64,000 bases of DNA from Desulfospira joergensenii DSM 10085. Its GTDB lineage: Bacteria; Desulfobacterota; Desulfobacteria; Desulfobacterales; Desulfobacteraceae. The DNA lies in the NCBI RefSeq assembly GCF_000420085.1, contig NZ_ATUG01000002.1, positions 1,860,001 through 1,924,000 on the forward strand. Direction: 5' to 3'. A program made the translations under genes and the position numbers. Shown piece by piece: positions 7,582 through 17,087 of this stretch (position 1 is its first letter; the number at the start of each line of letters is the position of its first letter). The notes beneath the pieces are model-generated. The model saw nothing but the letters and a program-made list of their open reading frames with translations, was not told the DNA's origin and ran no database searches.

Positions 7582-9822
7582 ATGGGTACAAAAAAAGAAC
7601 AGGCAGGCCAAATAGATTTTTTAACTGAAAATGCCAAAACGGTTCTGGAACGGCGCTATTTGAAAAAAGATGCATCCGGGAAGATATGTGAATCACCGGA
7701 ACATATGTTCAGACGGGTGGCCGCCCATATTGCCAAAGCTGAAAAAAATTATGATACAGCGACAGATGTCCGGGAAATTGAGGATCAATTTTACAGCTTA
7801 ATGGCCGAGTTCAGGTTTTTGCCCAACTCCCCCACCCTGATGAATGCTGGCAGGTCCCTGGGACAGCTGGCCGCCTGTTTTGTCCTCCCGGTGGAAGACA
7901 GCATTGACGGAATATTCGATGCCGTTAAAAATGCAGCAACCATACATAAATCAGGAGGGGGGACCGGGTTTTCATTTTCCCGGCTGCGTCCTGAAAACAG
8001 CAAGGTCGGTTCCACCGGCGGTGTGGCATCCGGCCCGGTCTCCTTTATGAAGATTTTTAATATCGCCACGGAACAGGTCAAACAGGGCGGAACCAGGAGA
8101 GGGGCAAATATGGCCGTTCTTCGGGTGGATCACCCGGATATCATGACCTTTATCACCTGTAAGAACAATAAAAAGGAACTGAACAACTTTAACATATCCG
8201 TGGGCGTGACAGATGAATTCATGGCCGCGGTGGCGCAAAAAAGGGATTATGACCTGATTGATCCCCATTCAGGGAAAATGAGCGGCCGTCTCAATGCTGA
8301 TGCAGTCTACAATGAATTGATCTCACAGGCATGGGAGACAGGCGATCCGGGAATCATTTTTTTAGATGAGATCAACCGGTTTAATACCACTCCGGGTCTG
8401 GGGGACATGGAATCAACCAATCCCTGCGGGGAGCAGCCGCTTTTGCCCATGGAGGCCTGCAACCTGGGTTCCATCAACCTGACTCGGTTCATCACTGGAA
8501 CCAAAAAACAGCCTGAGGTGGATTATGAAAAGCTTCTGGAGACCATCCATCTGTCTGTCCGGTTCTTAGATAACACCATCGATATGTCCAGATACCCCAT
8601 GGATGAGATTGATAGGATGGTCAAGGGAAATCGGAAAATCGGTTTGGGCATCATGGGGTTTGCAGATCTTCTCTATATGCTTGATACGCCCTATGACTCA
8701 GAAGAGGCGTTGGCCCTTGCCAAAGAAATCATGTCCTTTGTTCAGACAGAATCCCACAAAGCCTCCTGTGATCTGGCAAAAACCAGGGGGGTATTTCCCA
8801 ATTTTGACCATAGTGTTTTTAAAGGCAAAAAAGGCCAGCAGAGGCGCAATGCCACAACCACGACCATTGCCCCCACCGGAACATTGAGTATCATTGCCGG
8901 CTGTTCCAGCGGTATTGAGCCTGCCTTTGCATTGAGTTATGTGAGAACGGTAATGGACAATGACCGGTTGATCGAGGTGAACCCGGTGTTTAAACGGCTG
9001 GCCATTGATAAGGATTTCTACTCTGATGCCCTAATGGAGGAAATTGCTGAAAACGGCACGGTGAAAGGGAACCTCAATGTACCGTCTGACCTGCAAAAGG
9101 TTTTTGTTACCGCCCATGACATTAAGCCCGAACATCATATAAAAATGCAGGCTGCCTTTCAAAAGTATACCGACAATGCCGTGTCAAAGACGGTGAATCT
9201 TCCCCACGACGCCACCCAGGCAGATGTCCGATTTATCTATGACCAGGCTTTTAAGCTTAAATGCAAGGGGGTTACCATCTACCGGGACGGCAGCAAGGAT
9301 AACCAGGTGCTTTCGGTGTCAAAAAAGGGAGAAAAGGTTGAGGAAAAGGATGATTTCCTACTGGCCGGGCAACAAAGGCCCCAAACCCTTGAAGGGTTTA
9401 CCGAAAGAATAAAAACCGGGATGGGCAATCTCTATATCACCGTTTCAGAGTATAAAGGCAGACCCTTTGAACTCTTTGCAACCGTGGGTAAATCCGGAAA
9501 ATCAACCCAAGCAAAAACAGAAGCCATCGGCCGCCTGATTTCTTTGGCCCTGAGGTCTGGAATTACAGTGGATGACATCATTGGACAGATCAGCGGGATT
9601 CGCGGAGAGCATGCGATTTTCCAGGATGGAGGTCTTGTTTACTCCATCCCGGATGCCATTGCCAAGGTCCTGGAAAAACGGTATCTGCCCAAAAATGGAA
9701 ACGGGAAAAAGCAGTTTAAAAACAACCTTAAATCTGATCTATGCCCGGAATGCGGCCAGGCCATAATCTTTGAAGAGGGATGTAAAACCTGCCATTCATG
9801 CGGTTATACCAAATGCGGTTAA
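7582..9822 (+). CDS. nrdJ: Adenosylcobalamin-dependent ribonucleotide reductase (class II)
   Basis: This 746-residue enzyme reduces ribonucleotides to deoxyribonucleotides using an adenosylcobalamin-derived thiyl radical, so it needs no oxygen. Visible motifs are IHKSGGGTGFSFSRLRP, the catalytic ESTNPCGEQPLLPMEACNLG (Asn-Cys-Glu triad) and the phosphate-binding TTTIAPTGTLS. Residues about 605-705 form a TSCPD domain. The C-terminus is a four-Cys zinc ribbon (CPECGQ...CKTCHSCGYTKCG) that delivers reducing equivalents in this subclass. No small subunit or activase is adjacent, as expected for class II. A terminator follows. Confidence 0.96.
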   Translation: MGTKKEQAGQIDFLTENAKTVLERRYLKKDASGKICESPEHMFRRVAAHIAKAEKNYDTATDVREIEDQFYSLMAEFRFLPNSPTLMNAGRSLGQLAACFVLPVEDSIDGIFDAVKNAATIHKSGGGTGFSFSRLRPENSKVGSTGGVASGPVSFMKIFNIATEQVKQGGTRRGANMAVLRVDHPDIMTFITCKNNKKELNNFNISVGVTDEFMAAVAQKRDYDLIDPHSGKMSGRLNADAVYNELISQAWETGDPGIIFLDEINRFNTTPGLGDMESTNPCGEQPLLPMEACNLGSINLTRFITGTKKQPEVDYEKLLETIHLSVRFLDNTIDMSRYPMDEIDRMVKGNRKIGLGIMGFADLLYMLDTPYDSEEALALAKEIMSFVQTESHKASCDLAKTRGVFPNFDHSVFKGKKGQQRRNATTTTIAPTGTLSIIAGCSSGIEPAFALSYVRTVMDNDRLIEVNPVFKRLAIDKDFYSDALMEEIAENGTVKGNLNVPSDLQKVFVTAHDIKPEHHIKMQAAFQKYTDNAVSKTVNLPHDATQADVRFIYDQAFKLKCKGVTIYRDGSKDNQVLSVSKKGEKVEEKDDFLLAGQQRPQTLEGFTERIKTGMGNLYITVSEYKGRPFELFATVGKSGKSTQAKTEAIGRLISLALRSGITVDDIIGQISGIRGEHAIFQDGGLVYSIPDAIAKVLEKRYLPKNGNGKKQFKNNLKSDLCPECGQAIIFEEGCKTCHSCGYTKCG

Positions 9823-9843
9823 CTGCATATTTGTAAATAAACC

Positions 9844-9889
9844 AGACCTGATGCCGGCATATGAGATTCGGCACCAGGTCTTATTTTTT
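9844..9889 (+). terminator. Rho-independent terminator of nrdJ
   Basis: AGACCTGATGCCG (9844-9856) pairs with CGGCACCAGGTCT (9869-9881), 12 of 13 positions. TTATTTTTT follows. It begins 22 bp after the nrdJ stop. Confidence 0.85.
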
Positions 9890-10266
9890 AAATCTTATCT
9901 GTAATTTATAACCGTCTTGAAATGGCGATCCATTGATGCCCTCAAAAATTCCGGAAAAAGGGTCTGCCGCATAATTTGGGGGACACGAAACAAAATTGCC
10001 ATGAATTAAATGGCGCTCCCCCGAATAACGCATCGTTTTCAGATGCAACGAAAATCGCATGCCAACTCGGGTGCCGTCAGAAGAATGCCGGGTTTGTTAA
10101 GGCCGGAATCACCTCATTGATTATCGGTGGCCGCCAAAAATTTCAAAGAAGCTTTAAGTAACAAAACAATGTTGAAACCGGCAGGATTATACATTGGCCA
10201 TCAGATATGCTATGTAATTGCAATCGGTTCAGCCCTGTTTTTAATTCTATGAATTAGTGTAAAAAT
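9890..10266. other. Intergenic region before the STAND regulator (377 bp)
   Basis: Nothing is recognised except a 61-codon frame at 9976-10161 that has no good ribosome site, no similarity I know of and poor codon character. A GG-N11-GC sequence near 10197 has the wrong spacing for sigma-54. Confidence 0.35.
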
Positions 10267-13200
10267 ATGTCGGGTGAAATCGCAAAAATATCACGTCCGT
10301 CCCTGCGAAATGTATTGGAACGAAAGGAGAAATTGAACCGGCTGGAGTCGGCTCTGGACTCCCCTGTGGTATGGGTGGCCGGTCCTGCGGGAAGCGGCAA
10401 GACAACATTGGTTTCTGATTTTGTCCGCAGCCGCAAAAGGCCCTGTATCTGGTACCAGGTGGACGAGAGGGATGTGGATCCCGGTACTTTTTTCCATTAT
10501 ATGGGGCTTGCCGTCAAAAAGGCATTTCCGGAAAATAAAAAACATGTCCCTGATTTTTCACCTGAATCCCTTTCCGGGTTAATGGGGTTTACCATCACTT
10601 TTTTTGAGAAGATCTTTGATACGTTAAAAAAGGGCTCCCTGCTGGTATTGGATAATTATCAGATGATGCAGGCGGATGCCCATCTGCACCGCTTAATGAA
10701 AAGGGCATTGTCGATTATCCCCCGGGGCATGAACATCATCATCATCAGCCGGAAATCTCCCCCAAAAGAACTTGTTGGATTCCTGGCCGACAATACAATG
10801 GCTGTTCTGCTGTGGGAGGACCTGAAACTGACCCTGGATGAAGCCCGGGATATTTTGGTCCTGAGAAGTAAATATCATTATTCAAAAAAAGAAGTTCAAC
10901 ATCTTCACGAGATCACCAATGGGTGGGTGTCGGGTCTGACCCTCTGGGTCCATGCCTCTTTATTCTCGCCATCCGCCCCTGTTCAGGCGGCCTACGATAC
11001 CCCGGAAGAGATATTTGATTATTTTGCCAGTGAAATATTTTCCAATACTTCTCCGGAGATGAAACATTTTTTAATGGCAACTTCTTTTCTGCCGAAGATG
11101 AATATTTCCATGGCCGATGAAATCGCCGGTACGCAGAACGCCAGGGACATCCTGCTGAACTTGGTCAGACAGCAGTACTTTATTCTAAAATATGGACGTT
11201 TAGACCGATTTTATGCCTACCACCAGCTCTTCAGATCTTTTTTGCAGGCCCGGGCCCTGGATACCCTGACCCGGACAGAATTGAACCATTACCGGAAAAA
11301 AGCGGCCCTGTTGTTGATCAAGAACGGGGATATCGATGAGGCGGCAAGGCAATTGATTGAGTGTCAGGCCTTTGATGAACTGGCTGAATTGATTACAACC
11401 CATTCTTTGACTCTGATTGGGCAGGGACGCCATGCCCTGATTATCGAATGGGTGAGTACACTTCCCGAAGAAATAGTGATGAAAAACATCTGGCTCGTAT
11501 ACTGGTTGGGCGTTGCCCGGTTGGTGATATCCCCGGAGGAGAGTTACCGGAATTTTGAGATTGCTTTTCAATTTTTCTCTGAAAGCGGGGATGTTTTAGG
11601 AAAGCTGCTTTCCTGGTCCGGTATTATCGACGCCCTGGCGTTGCAGTTCAGTAATTTTAAGGGATTCGATAAATGGATACAGGTATTTGATCAAATCAAA
11701 AAGGATTATTTGTCCATATCCGACGAAGAGATTCAATGCCGTGTGGCATCCAGTTTTTTCAAGGCATTGGTGCTTCGGCAGCCCCACCATCCAAGTGTGG
11801 AAATGTGGGCAAAGCTGGCTCTGGTAAGAGGCAATGACAGAGAAACGCTCAATATGCGTTCTTGGACCTATGTCCGTTTGCAATTTTATTATCTTGCCAT
11901 CAAAACCGACACCCGGAAGCTCGAAGAGATCGCGGAAGAATTAAAAAGAATCGCTGCTGCCCACCCCTACACAAGTCCCATGGCCACGATCAATGTCCTG
12001 TACACGGAAATGGTTGCCCTTCAATTTACCGGCCGGCTGCAGCAAAGCCTGGCCGTCCTTAGTAAATACAGGATCGTTGCCGGAAAAAGCGGCATTCATC
12101 TGTTTGATTTTTTCTTCTCCATGCATGAAGCCAGTATTTATCTGGACATGAACAATGTCGGCAAAGCCGCCCGGGTGCTGAAACAAATGCAGTCCCATGA
12201 AGATGTCATGAATCCGTGGGTAAAGAGCTTTTACTATTTCCAGAAGACAAGGCTGGGCATGATGAAACAGGATTGTTCCGGTATAGAGGAGGACAACAGC
12301 AAAGCCCTGGCGCTGGCAGAAGAGGTTGGATGCCATTTCACGATTCTCGTCTGTCTGCTCCAAAAAGTCTATGTTTACCAGGCCAGAGGACTCAGAGAAA
12401 AAGCCGGGATCTTATTAAAGGAATATTTTGATCGAATTGAAAACCGGGAATCGGCTCGAGACCATTTTATGGGGCTTCTGACCCAGGCCCATCTGTTTTT
12501 TGAATCCGGAAAAGAAAAAAAGGGGCTCGCGGCCCTGCGTAAGGGCCTTGCCATTGGAAAAAAACATGAACTGCTGTTTAATTTTTCAGATCAGCCCGCC
12601 GTTACCGCCGGGCTCTGTATGAAAGCGCTGTCGGAAAATATAGAAGTCTCCCATGTCCAAACCATTATCAAAAAAAGAAACCTTCAACCCGAAGTCCCGC
12701 CGGTTCACCTGGATAACTGGCCCTGGCCGGTTAAAATTCAGTCTTTCGGCAGTTTTGAGATTTATATTGAGGGTCATCCGATTCATCTTTCCCGGAAATC
12801 ACCCAGGAAAATATTCAAATTGCTAAAGGCAATCATCGCCTACCCCAATGATAAAGTGCCGGCAATATGGCTCATGGACAGCTTATGGCCGGATGCAGAC
12901 GGGGACCGTGCAATGGAATCCCTGAAGGTTTCAATAAAAAGATTGCGCAAACTGCTGGGCAATCCCCAGGCTGTCCAATGGAAAAAATCAACGGTATGGC
13001 TGAATCCAAAACTTGTCTGGGTAGATCTCATCGCATTTGAATCCATCAATGAAGAGATCAACCGGCAGACCAGTGATCCCCGCAGCCATCCATTCATACG
13101 CAGCAGAATAGATTCGGCTGTCAATCTGGTGATGGGGCCCTTCCTTGAAGGGGATGACAGCCTGCCTGTGTTCATCTCCCGTCGGTCGGAGCTGGAGATT

Positions 13201-13359
13201 CTGCTTGCCCATCTTTTTCAACTGGCCTTGACCCATGCAAAATCAAAACGAAAATTGGTGAAGATGATCACGCTTTGTAACAAAACGGTGAGCAACCCAA
13301 GCCTTTCCCAGGCCATCCATCAGAAAGTCGTTGCATGGATGTCAAAAAATGGTGAATGA
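10267..13359 (+). CDS. MalT-like STAND ATPase transcriptional regulator with SARP-type DNA-binding end
   Basis: This is a 1030-residue cytoplasmic regulator. The N-terminal NTPase carries Walker A GPAGSGKTT (residues about 38-46) and a Walker B-like LLVLDNYQ. A winged-helix region follows, then a long helical TPR-like sensor region at about residues 350-780, as in MalT. Instead of the LuxR-type HTH of MalT, the C-terminus (from about residue 818) has an OmpR/PhoB-like winged helix followed by a BTAD-like helical end (LSRKSPRKIFKLLKAII, LWPDADGDRAMESLKVSI, LRKLLG). Such proteins are ATP- and ligand-gated activators. No target operon is adjacent on this strand apart from the small secreted protein. 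Confidence 0.85.
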   Translation: MSGEIAKISRPSLRNVLERKEKLNRLESALDSPVVWVAGPAGSGKTTLVSDFVRSRKRPCIWYQVDERDVDPGTFFHYMGLAVKKAFPENKKHVPDFSPESLSGLMGFTITFFEKIFDTLKKGSLLVLDNYQMMQADAHLHRLMKRALSIIPRGMNIIIISRKSPPKELVGFLADNTMAVLLWEDLKLTLDEARDILVLRSKYHYSKKEVQHLHEITNGWVSGLTLWVHASLFSPSAPVQAAYDTPEEIFDYFASEIFSNTSPEMKHFLMATSFLPKMNISMADEIAGTQNARDILLNLVRQQYFILKYGRLDRFYAYHQLFRSFLQARALDTLTRTELNHYRKKAALLLIKNGDIDEAARQLIECQAFDELAELITTHSLTLIGQGRHALIIEWVSTLPEEIVMKNIWLVYWLGVARLVISPEESYRNFEIAFQFFSESGDVLGKLLSWSGIIDALALQFSNFKGFDKWIQVFDQIKKDYLSISDEEIQCRVASSFFKALVLRQPHHPSVEMWAKLALVRGNDRETLNMRSWTYVRLQFYYLAIKTDTRKLEEIAEELKRIAAAHPYTSPMATINVLYTEMVALQFTGRLQQSLAVLSKYRIVAGKSGIHLFDFFFSMHEASIYLDMNNVGKAARVLKQMQSHEDVMNPWVKSFYYFQKTRLGMMKQDCSGIEEDNSKALALAEEVGCHFTILVCLLQKVYVYQARGLREKAGILLKEYFDRIENRESARDHFMGLLTQAHLFFESGKEKKGLAALRKGLAIGKKHELLFNFSDQPAVTAGLCMKALSENIEVSHVQTIIKKRNLQPEVPPVHLDNWPWPVKIQSFGSFEIYIEGHPIHLSRKSPRKIFKLLKAIIAYPNDKVPAIWLMDSLWPDADGDRAMESLKVSIKRLRKLLGNPQAVQWKKSTVWLNPKLVWVDLIAFESINEEINRQTSDPRSHPFIRSRIDSAVNLVMGPFLEGDDSLPVFISRRSELEILLAHLFQLALTHAKSKRKLVKMITLCNKTVSNPSLSQAIHQKVVAWMSKNGE

Positions 13360-13571
13360 CACCAGAGTTTTCCTTCCTTAAGACCACAAAAATTGAAAAT
13401 AAAACCTGCTATTTGTCCCTGATCTGTCCCCGCCGGTAGAGTAAAGATCTAAAAAAGAGACTCCGTGCCGGAGAGAAGTCTCTCCGGTTATACGGCCAGG
13501 GCCTTGATTGTGAGGGCATGGCTGACGGGTCGATTCGAGTGATTGAAAATTGTAAAAAAGGGGAGGGGGCG

Positions 13572-13964
13572 ATGAAAAAATTAATGGGGATCATTTTTCT
13601 GGGGATCATGCTCATGAATCCGCCTGCAATACCGGCCGGGGAAACAAAGAATCAGGCGGCAGTAGACGCAAAGGATACGCAAGTAGAGGGCAAAGCATAC
13701 TTTGACAGCCGGACAGGCCATCGATATGTAAAAGCAGAGAATCAGACCTACATGGAATTTGACAGAAAAGGCCGGTTCCTGAAAACAGTGCCGGATACTT
13801 TGCCCCTTCTTTTACAGAGCCGGTCCATCCATCCCATATCCGACGAGAATTATATTCTGTATAAAAAATGCGTTCAGGGGAAGATCTGTTTTAAGTCATT
13901 GCGTGCGGTTTCACCCCATCCTGAAGGCTGGTATGCCGATAAACTTCTCCTTGCGATTAACTAA
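13572..13964 (+). CDS. Small secreted protein of unknown function
   Basis: This is a 130-residue protein with a clear signal peptide (MKKLMGIIFLGIMLMNPPAIPA) and a mature part rich in polar residues. The mature part contains YFDSRTGHRYVKAENQTYMEF and a Cys pair, KKCVQGKICFK. The ATG at 13572 is preceded by GGGGAGGGGGC; the longer frame from 13518 lacks support. It follows the STAND regulator by 212 bp on the same strand and could be its target, which is inference. The spacer contains an 8-bp hairpin (CCGGAGAG/CTCTCCGG, 13468-13487). No family recognised. Confidence 0.72.
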   Translation: MKKLMGIIFLGIMLMNPPAIPAGETKNQAAVDAKDTQVEGKAYFDSRTGHRYVKAENQTYMEFDRKGRFLKTVPDTLPLLLQSRSIHPISDENYILYKKCVQGKICFKSLRAVSPHPEGWYADKLLLAIN

Positions 13965-14070
13965 AAGAGAGATGGGGTTGTAAAAAGGATGATGAATCCG
14001 TTGAGTTTCTATCTATTTCCATTATGGCCGGGCCTGGAGTGAAGGGCTTTGGACTTTCCATGACCGCTGT

Positions 14071-14132
14071 TTGGATACTGTTGCCGCCTTTTTTAAAAAA
14101 TTCAAAGGGCACCTCCAGGCAACAGTATCCAA
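14071..14132. repeat. 15-bp perfect inverted repeat around a T6A6 loop
   Basis: TTGGATACTGTTGCC (14071-14085) is exactly repeated in reverse as GGCAACAGTATCCAA (14118-14132). The loop contains six T followed by six A. It lies between the convergent secreted-protein gene and nifV. It might be a mobile-element remnant or a transcript-end structure; neither strand has a T-run after the outer stem. Confidence 0.55.
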
Positions 14133-14173
14133 CCCCACAAAATCGCAGATTCTTCTGATCCGGGATGACCTGG

Positions 14174-14208
14174 AAAAAAGGGTCAAGTGCCGGTGACAAT
14201 ATGGACCC
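14174..14208 (-). terminator. Probable terminator of the nif operon
   Basis: Read on the minus strand, GGGTC pairs with GACCC across an 18-nt loop and is followed directly by TTTTTT. It begins 6 bp after the nifV stop. The stem is short, so confidence is moderate. Confidence 0.5.
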
Positions 14209-14213
14209 AGTTG

Positions 14214-15371
14214 TCAGAGCCGGAAATACAATTCGGCCAGTTCCCCCGAGGATACGTTCTTCTTCCCGGCCAGGGCGGTTTCCCGCACCAGGGAAAGGAG
14301 CTTTTCCCCCTGGGTTCGGTTGATGGAGATGCCCCGGGATTTGAGGGTATGGCGGATAGAGGCAAATCCGGAATGGTAGCCGGCCAGAAGCCTGGATTCT
14401 CCTCCCCCCACCATCCCGGGATCAAAGGGCTGGTAAGAGGATGAATCCCTGAGCAGGCCGGCACAGTGAATGCCGGATTCATGGCAGAAGACCTTGCTGC
14501 CCACAATGGGTTTTGAGGAATGGATTTTCCGGCCCGAGGCCCGGGAAACCAGGCGGCTGAGATCGGTCAGGCAGGAGAGGTCGATCCCGGTGAACATCCC
14601 CTCTATACCTGCCAGGGCCACGGCAGCCTCTTCCAGGGGGATATTTCCGGCCCGTTCTCCCAGGCCGTTGACGGTAACGCTTAAACTCTTTGCCCCGGCC
14701 TGGGCCGCGCTCACGGCATTGGCCGTTGCCATGCCCAGATCATTGTGGCCGTGGAAACCCAGTTCAAGGCCCGGCATTTTTTTCAGCAGGCAGGCGACCC
14801 GGGTCATGACCATGGAGGGATGGGCCGTTCCCACGGTATCGGCCAGACTGATCCGGCGGATCCCGCAGTATAAAGCCCTTTGTGTAAAGGTTTCCAGAAA
14901 ATCCATGTCCGTCCGGAAGGCATCCTGGGCTCCCAGGGAGATCCGGTCAAAGTATTTTTTCGCCTGTTCAATAGATTCTTCCATCTGCTCCAGGACCCAG
15001 GCTTCATCCTTGTTAAAGGTCCGGAGCAGGATGGAAGAAACGGGAAAGCTGATATGAACCCCGGCAGTACCGCACTCCGAGGCTTTGTAAATGTCCTCCT
15101 TTCCCGCCCTGCACCAGGAAACAAGAGTACAGGGCAGCTTCAATTGAATTAACTGTCTGATCTGGCTGAAGGCAGGCTCCCCCATGGCCGGGATGCCTGC
15201 CTCGATTTCATCAACTCCGGCCCGGGCCAGGCTTTCTGCAATCTCAAGTTTTTCTTTGGTGCTGAAGACCACGCCCGGGGCCTGTTCCCCGTCCCGCAGG
15301 GTCGTATCTGCGATCCGGATCCTGATGCCATCTTTTTCAGCCATTTCCATTTTTGATCTATCCGTTCTCAA
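14214..15371 (-). CDS. nifV: Homocitrate synthase
   Basis: This 385-residue enzyme condenses acetyl-CoA and 2-oxoglutarate into homocitrate, the organic ligand of the iron-molybdenum cofactor. The DRE-TIM metallolyase signature DTTLRDGEQAPGVVFS is near the N-terminus. The HGHNDLGMATANAVSAAQAG motif, with metal-binding His and Asn, is intact, as is GLGERAGNIPLEE. Context in the nif operon favours NifV over isopropylmalate or lysine-pathway homologues. Its start overlaps the upstream ferredoxin stop by 4 bp, indicating translational coupling. It is the last gene of the operon. Confidence 0.95.
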   Translation of the reverse strand: MRTDRSKMEMAEKDGIRIRIADTTLRDGEQAPGVVFSTKEKLEIAESLARAGVDEIEAGIPAMGEPAFSQIRQLIQLKLPCTLVSWCRAGKEDIYKASECGTAGVHISFPVSSILLRTFNKDEAWVLEQMEESIEQAKKYFDRISLGAQDAFRTDMDFLETFTQRALYCGIRRISLADTVGTAHPSMVMTRVACLLKKMPGLELGFHGHNDLGMATANAVSAAQAGAKSLSVTVNGLGERAGNIPLEEAAVALAGIEGMFTGIDLSCLTDLSRLVSRASGRKIHSSKPIVGSKVFCHESGIHCAGLLRDSSSYQPFDPGMVGGGESRLLAGYHSGFASIRHTLKSRGISINRTQGEKLLSLVRETALAGKKNVSSGELAELYFRL

Positions 15372-15676
15372 TTCAATACATAGTCCTTGGCAATTTCCCC
15401 ATCCTCCAGGGCATCCAAAATCTCGTCAATGGCATCCTCGGAGTCCACATTCCCATACCAGGTGTTTTCCGGGTAGATTACCATGACCGGTCCCTGGTCG
15501 CAGAGTTTGAGACAGCAGGTGGAAGATACGATTACATCTTCCAGCCCCCGGTCGATAATTTCATTTTCAATATAGGGCAGATAGGCGACACTGTTTTTTC
15601 TATGACATTTTCCCTTGAGTTCTCCATTGGGCCGGAAACTGGCGCAGACCAGAATGTGGTGTTTGGGTTTTTCCAT
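15368..15676 (-). CDS. Thioredoxin-like [2Fe-2S] ferredoxin
   Basis: This 102-residue protein closely resembles the [2Fe-2S] ferredoxin of Clostridium pasteurianum, which is known to interact with the nitrogenase MoFe protein. Shared features are the KHHILVCAS opening, KNSV and the end QGPVMVIYPENTWYGNV. Candidate ligands are Cys11, Cys24, Cys55 and Cys59 (TCCLKLC). The position equivalent to the clostridial Cys14 is Phe, which is tolerated in the family. It lies between nifB and nifV and probably donates electrons to nitrogenase or its assembly machinery. Confidence 0.9.
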   Translation of the reverse strand: MEKPKHHILVCASFRPNGELKGKCHRKNSVAYLPYIENEIIDRGLEDVIVSSTCCLKLCDQGPVMVIYPENTWYGNVDSEDAIDEILDALEDGEIAKDYVLN

Positions 15677-15786
15677 TTGTTTTCCTCAATTCAATCGTTA
15701 TAAGTTTTCAGATAGCAGATTCAAAACAGGCAACCGCCGTTTTTTCCTGACAGCTTTCAACTTTAGCCTTTTGACTTTCAGCTTCT

Positions 15787-17073
15787 TTACATACATCCCA
15801 TACCCGATCCCTGGCAGGTTGCTCCGCAGTCGGTCCTTTCCCTGACCTTGAGGTGGCTGATGCTGGTCTTGTTTTTGATATGGGTCAGGACTTCGGTGAT
15901 CAGGCCGTTGACTTCCAGGACCCGGACTCCCCCGCGGGTTAAAATGGTCTTGGGGGCTTGCCCGATGCCGGAAACCAGGAGCACTCCGCAGTCCTTTATG
16001 ATTTCGGCAACCTGCATCCACCGGATATTCCGCCCCCCGGGTTCCGGTAAAGAGCGTTTGTCCACCATCACGGGGACGTCGAGACCCAGGTCGTAGATAT
16101 TCAGATGGGTGGCCTCTCCCAAATGCTGGTTGACCAGAACCCCTTCCCGGGTGGCCACAGCGGCAAGGCGGGGCTTTTCAACAACCGGCTCGGGAGCTTC
16201 CTTTTTAGGTTCATCCTCTTTGATCATGGCCTGGGCAATCATGTTGCCCATGAGGTCTGTGTCTTCTTTCTCACCCAGTTTTCCAACGGCATCTGCCCGG
16301 CACCTGGCACAGTGAAGCATCTGGGGAAGATGGGCCCCGGTTTTTTTTCGGATGGCCTGGATCATCTTTTTGGAAGGCTCTTCCAGGTCGGCCAGGTTGG
16401 AGCCCTGGCTGGGATAATAGGCAATGCAATTGTGAAGATCTGCCTTGAGACCGGCCATCTTTTTTGCAATGGCCTCGGCATGGTGATCATTTATCCCGGG
16501 CAGGATAATGGTGTTGATCTTAACGATGATTCCCCTTTCCTTGAGGCCCTGAACCGCTTCCAGCTGTTTTTCAAGGAGAATCTCGGCCCCTTTTCTCGGG
16601 CCCACGGAGCGTTTCCCGGTCCTGACCCAGGAATATACCTTTTCCCCGATTTCAGGGTCCACGGCATTGACGGTGATGGTCACATGGCTGACCTTCAGAC
16701 GCTTGATCTCGTCCAGATACGGGAAAATATTGAGCCCGTTGGTGGAAAGGCAGAGGATCATCTCCGGGTATTTTTCCCGGACCAGGGAAAGGGTGGCCAG
16801 GGTCTGGTCCGGATTGGCAAAGGGATCACCCGGGCCGGCAATGCCGACCACGGCAATATCTCTTTTTTGTTTAAATACCTCTTCCAGATAGTTCATGGCC
16901 TGGAAGGGTTTTAAGATGGTGGAGGTGACGCCGGGCCGGGTTTCGTTAACGCAGTCAAATTTTCGGTTGCAGAAGTTGCACTGGATATTACACCGGGGTG
17001 CCACGGGCAGATGGACGCGGCCGAATGATTTACAGGCGCCGGGATTAAAACAGGGGTGGTTTTCAAGGTTCAT
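15787..17073 (-). CDS. nifB: FeMo-cofactor biosynthesis protein NifB (radical SAM plus NifX-like domain)
   Basis: This 428-residue radical SAM enzyme makes NifB-co, the 8Fe-9S-C precursor of FeMo-co. The radical SAM motif is CNIQCNFC (Cys28, Cys32, Cys35). Further expected Cys sites are HPCFNPGACKSFGRVHLP and the LHCARCRADAVG segment. From about residue 310 a NifX/NafY-type cofactor-binding domain is fused (AAVATREGVLVNQHLGEA, LVSGIGQAPKTIL). The extreme C-terminus is Cys-rich (TDCGATCQGSGMGCM). It starts 14 bp after nifN. Confidence 0.96.
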   Translation of the reverse strand: MNLENHPCFNPGACKSFGRVHLPVAPRCNIQCNFCNRKFDCVNETRPGVTSTILKPFQAMNYLEEVFKQKRDIAVVGIAGPGDPFANPDQTLATLSLVREKYPEMILCLSTNGLNIFPYLDEIKRLKVSHVTITVNAVDPEIGEKVYSWVRTGKRSVGPRKGAEILLEKQLEAVQGLKERGIIVKINTIILPGINDHHAEAIAKKMAGLKADLHNCIAYYPSQGSNLADLEEPSKKMIQAIRKKTGAHLPQMLHCARCRADAVGKLGEKEDTDLMGNMIAQAMIKEDEPKKEAPEPVVEKPRLAAVATREGVLVNQHLGEATHLNIYDLGLDVPVMVDKRSLPEPGGRNIRWMQVAEIIKDCGVLLVSGIGQAPKTILTRGGVRVLEVNGLITEVLTHIKNKTSISHLKVRERTDCGATCQGSGMGCM

Positions 17074-17087
17074 GAATCAATCCTTTA

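Noticed and set aside
10190..10215. Sigma-54 promoter before the STAND regulator
   Set aside because: GG and GC are 11 rather than 10 bases apart and flanking bases do not match.
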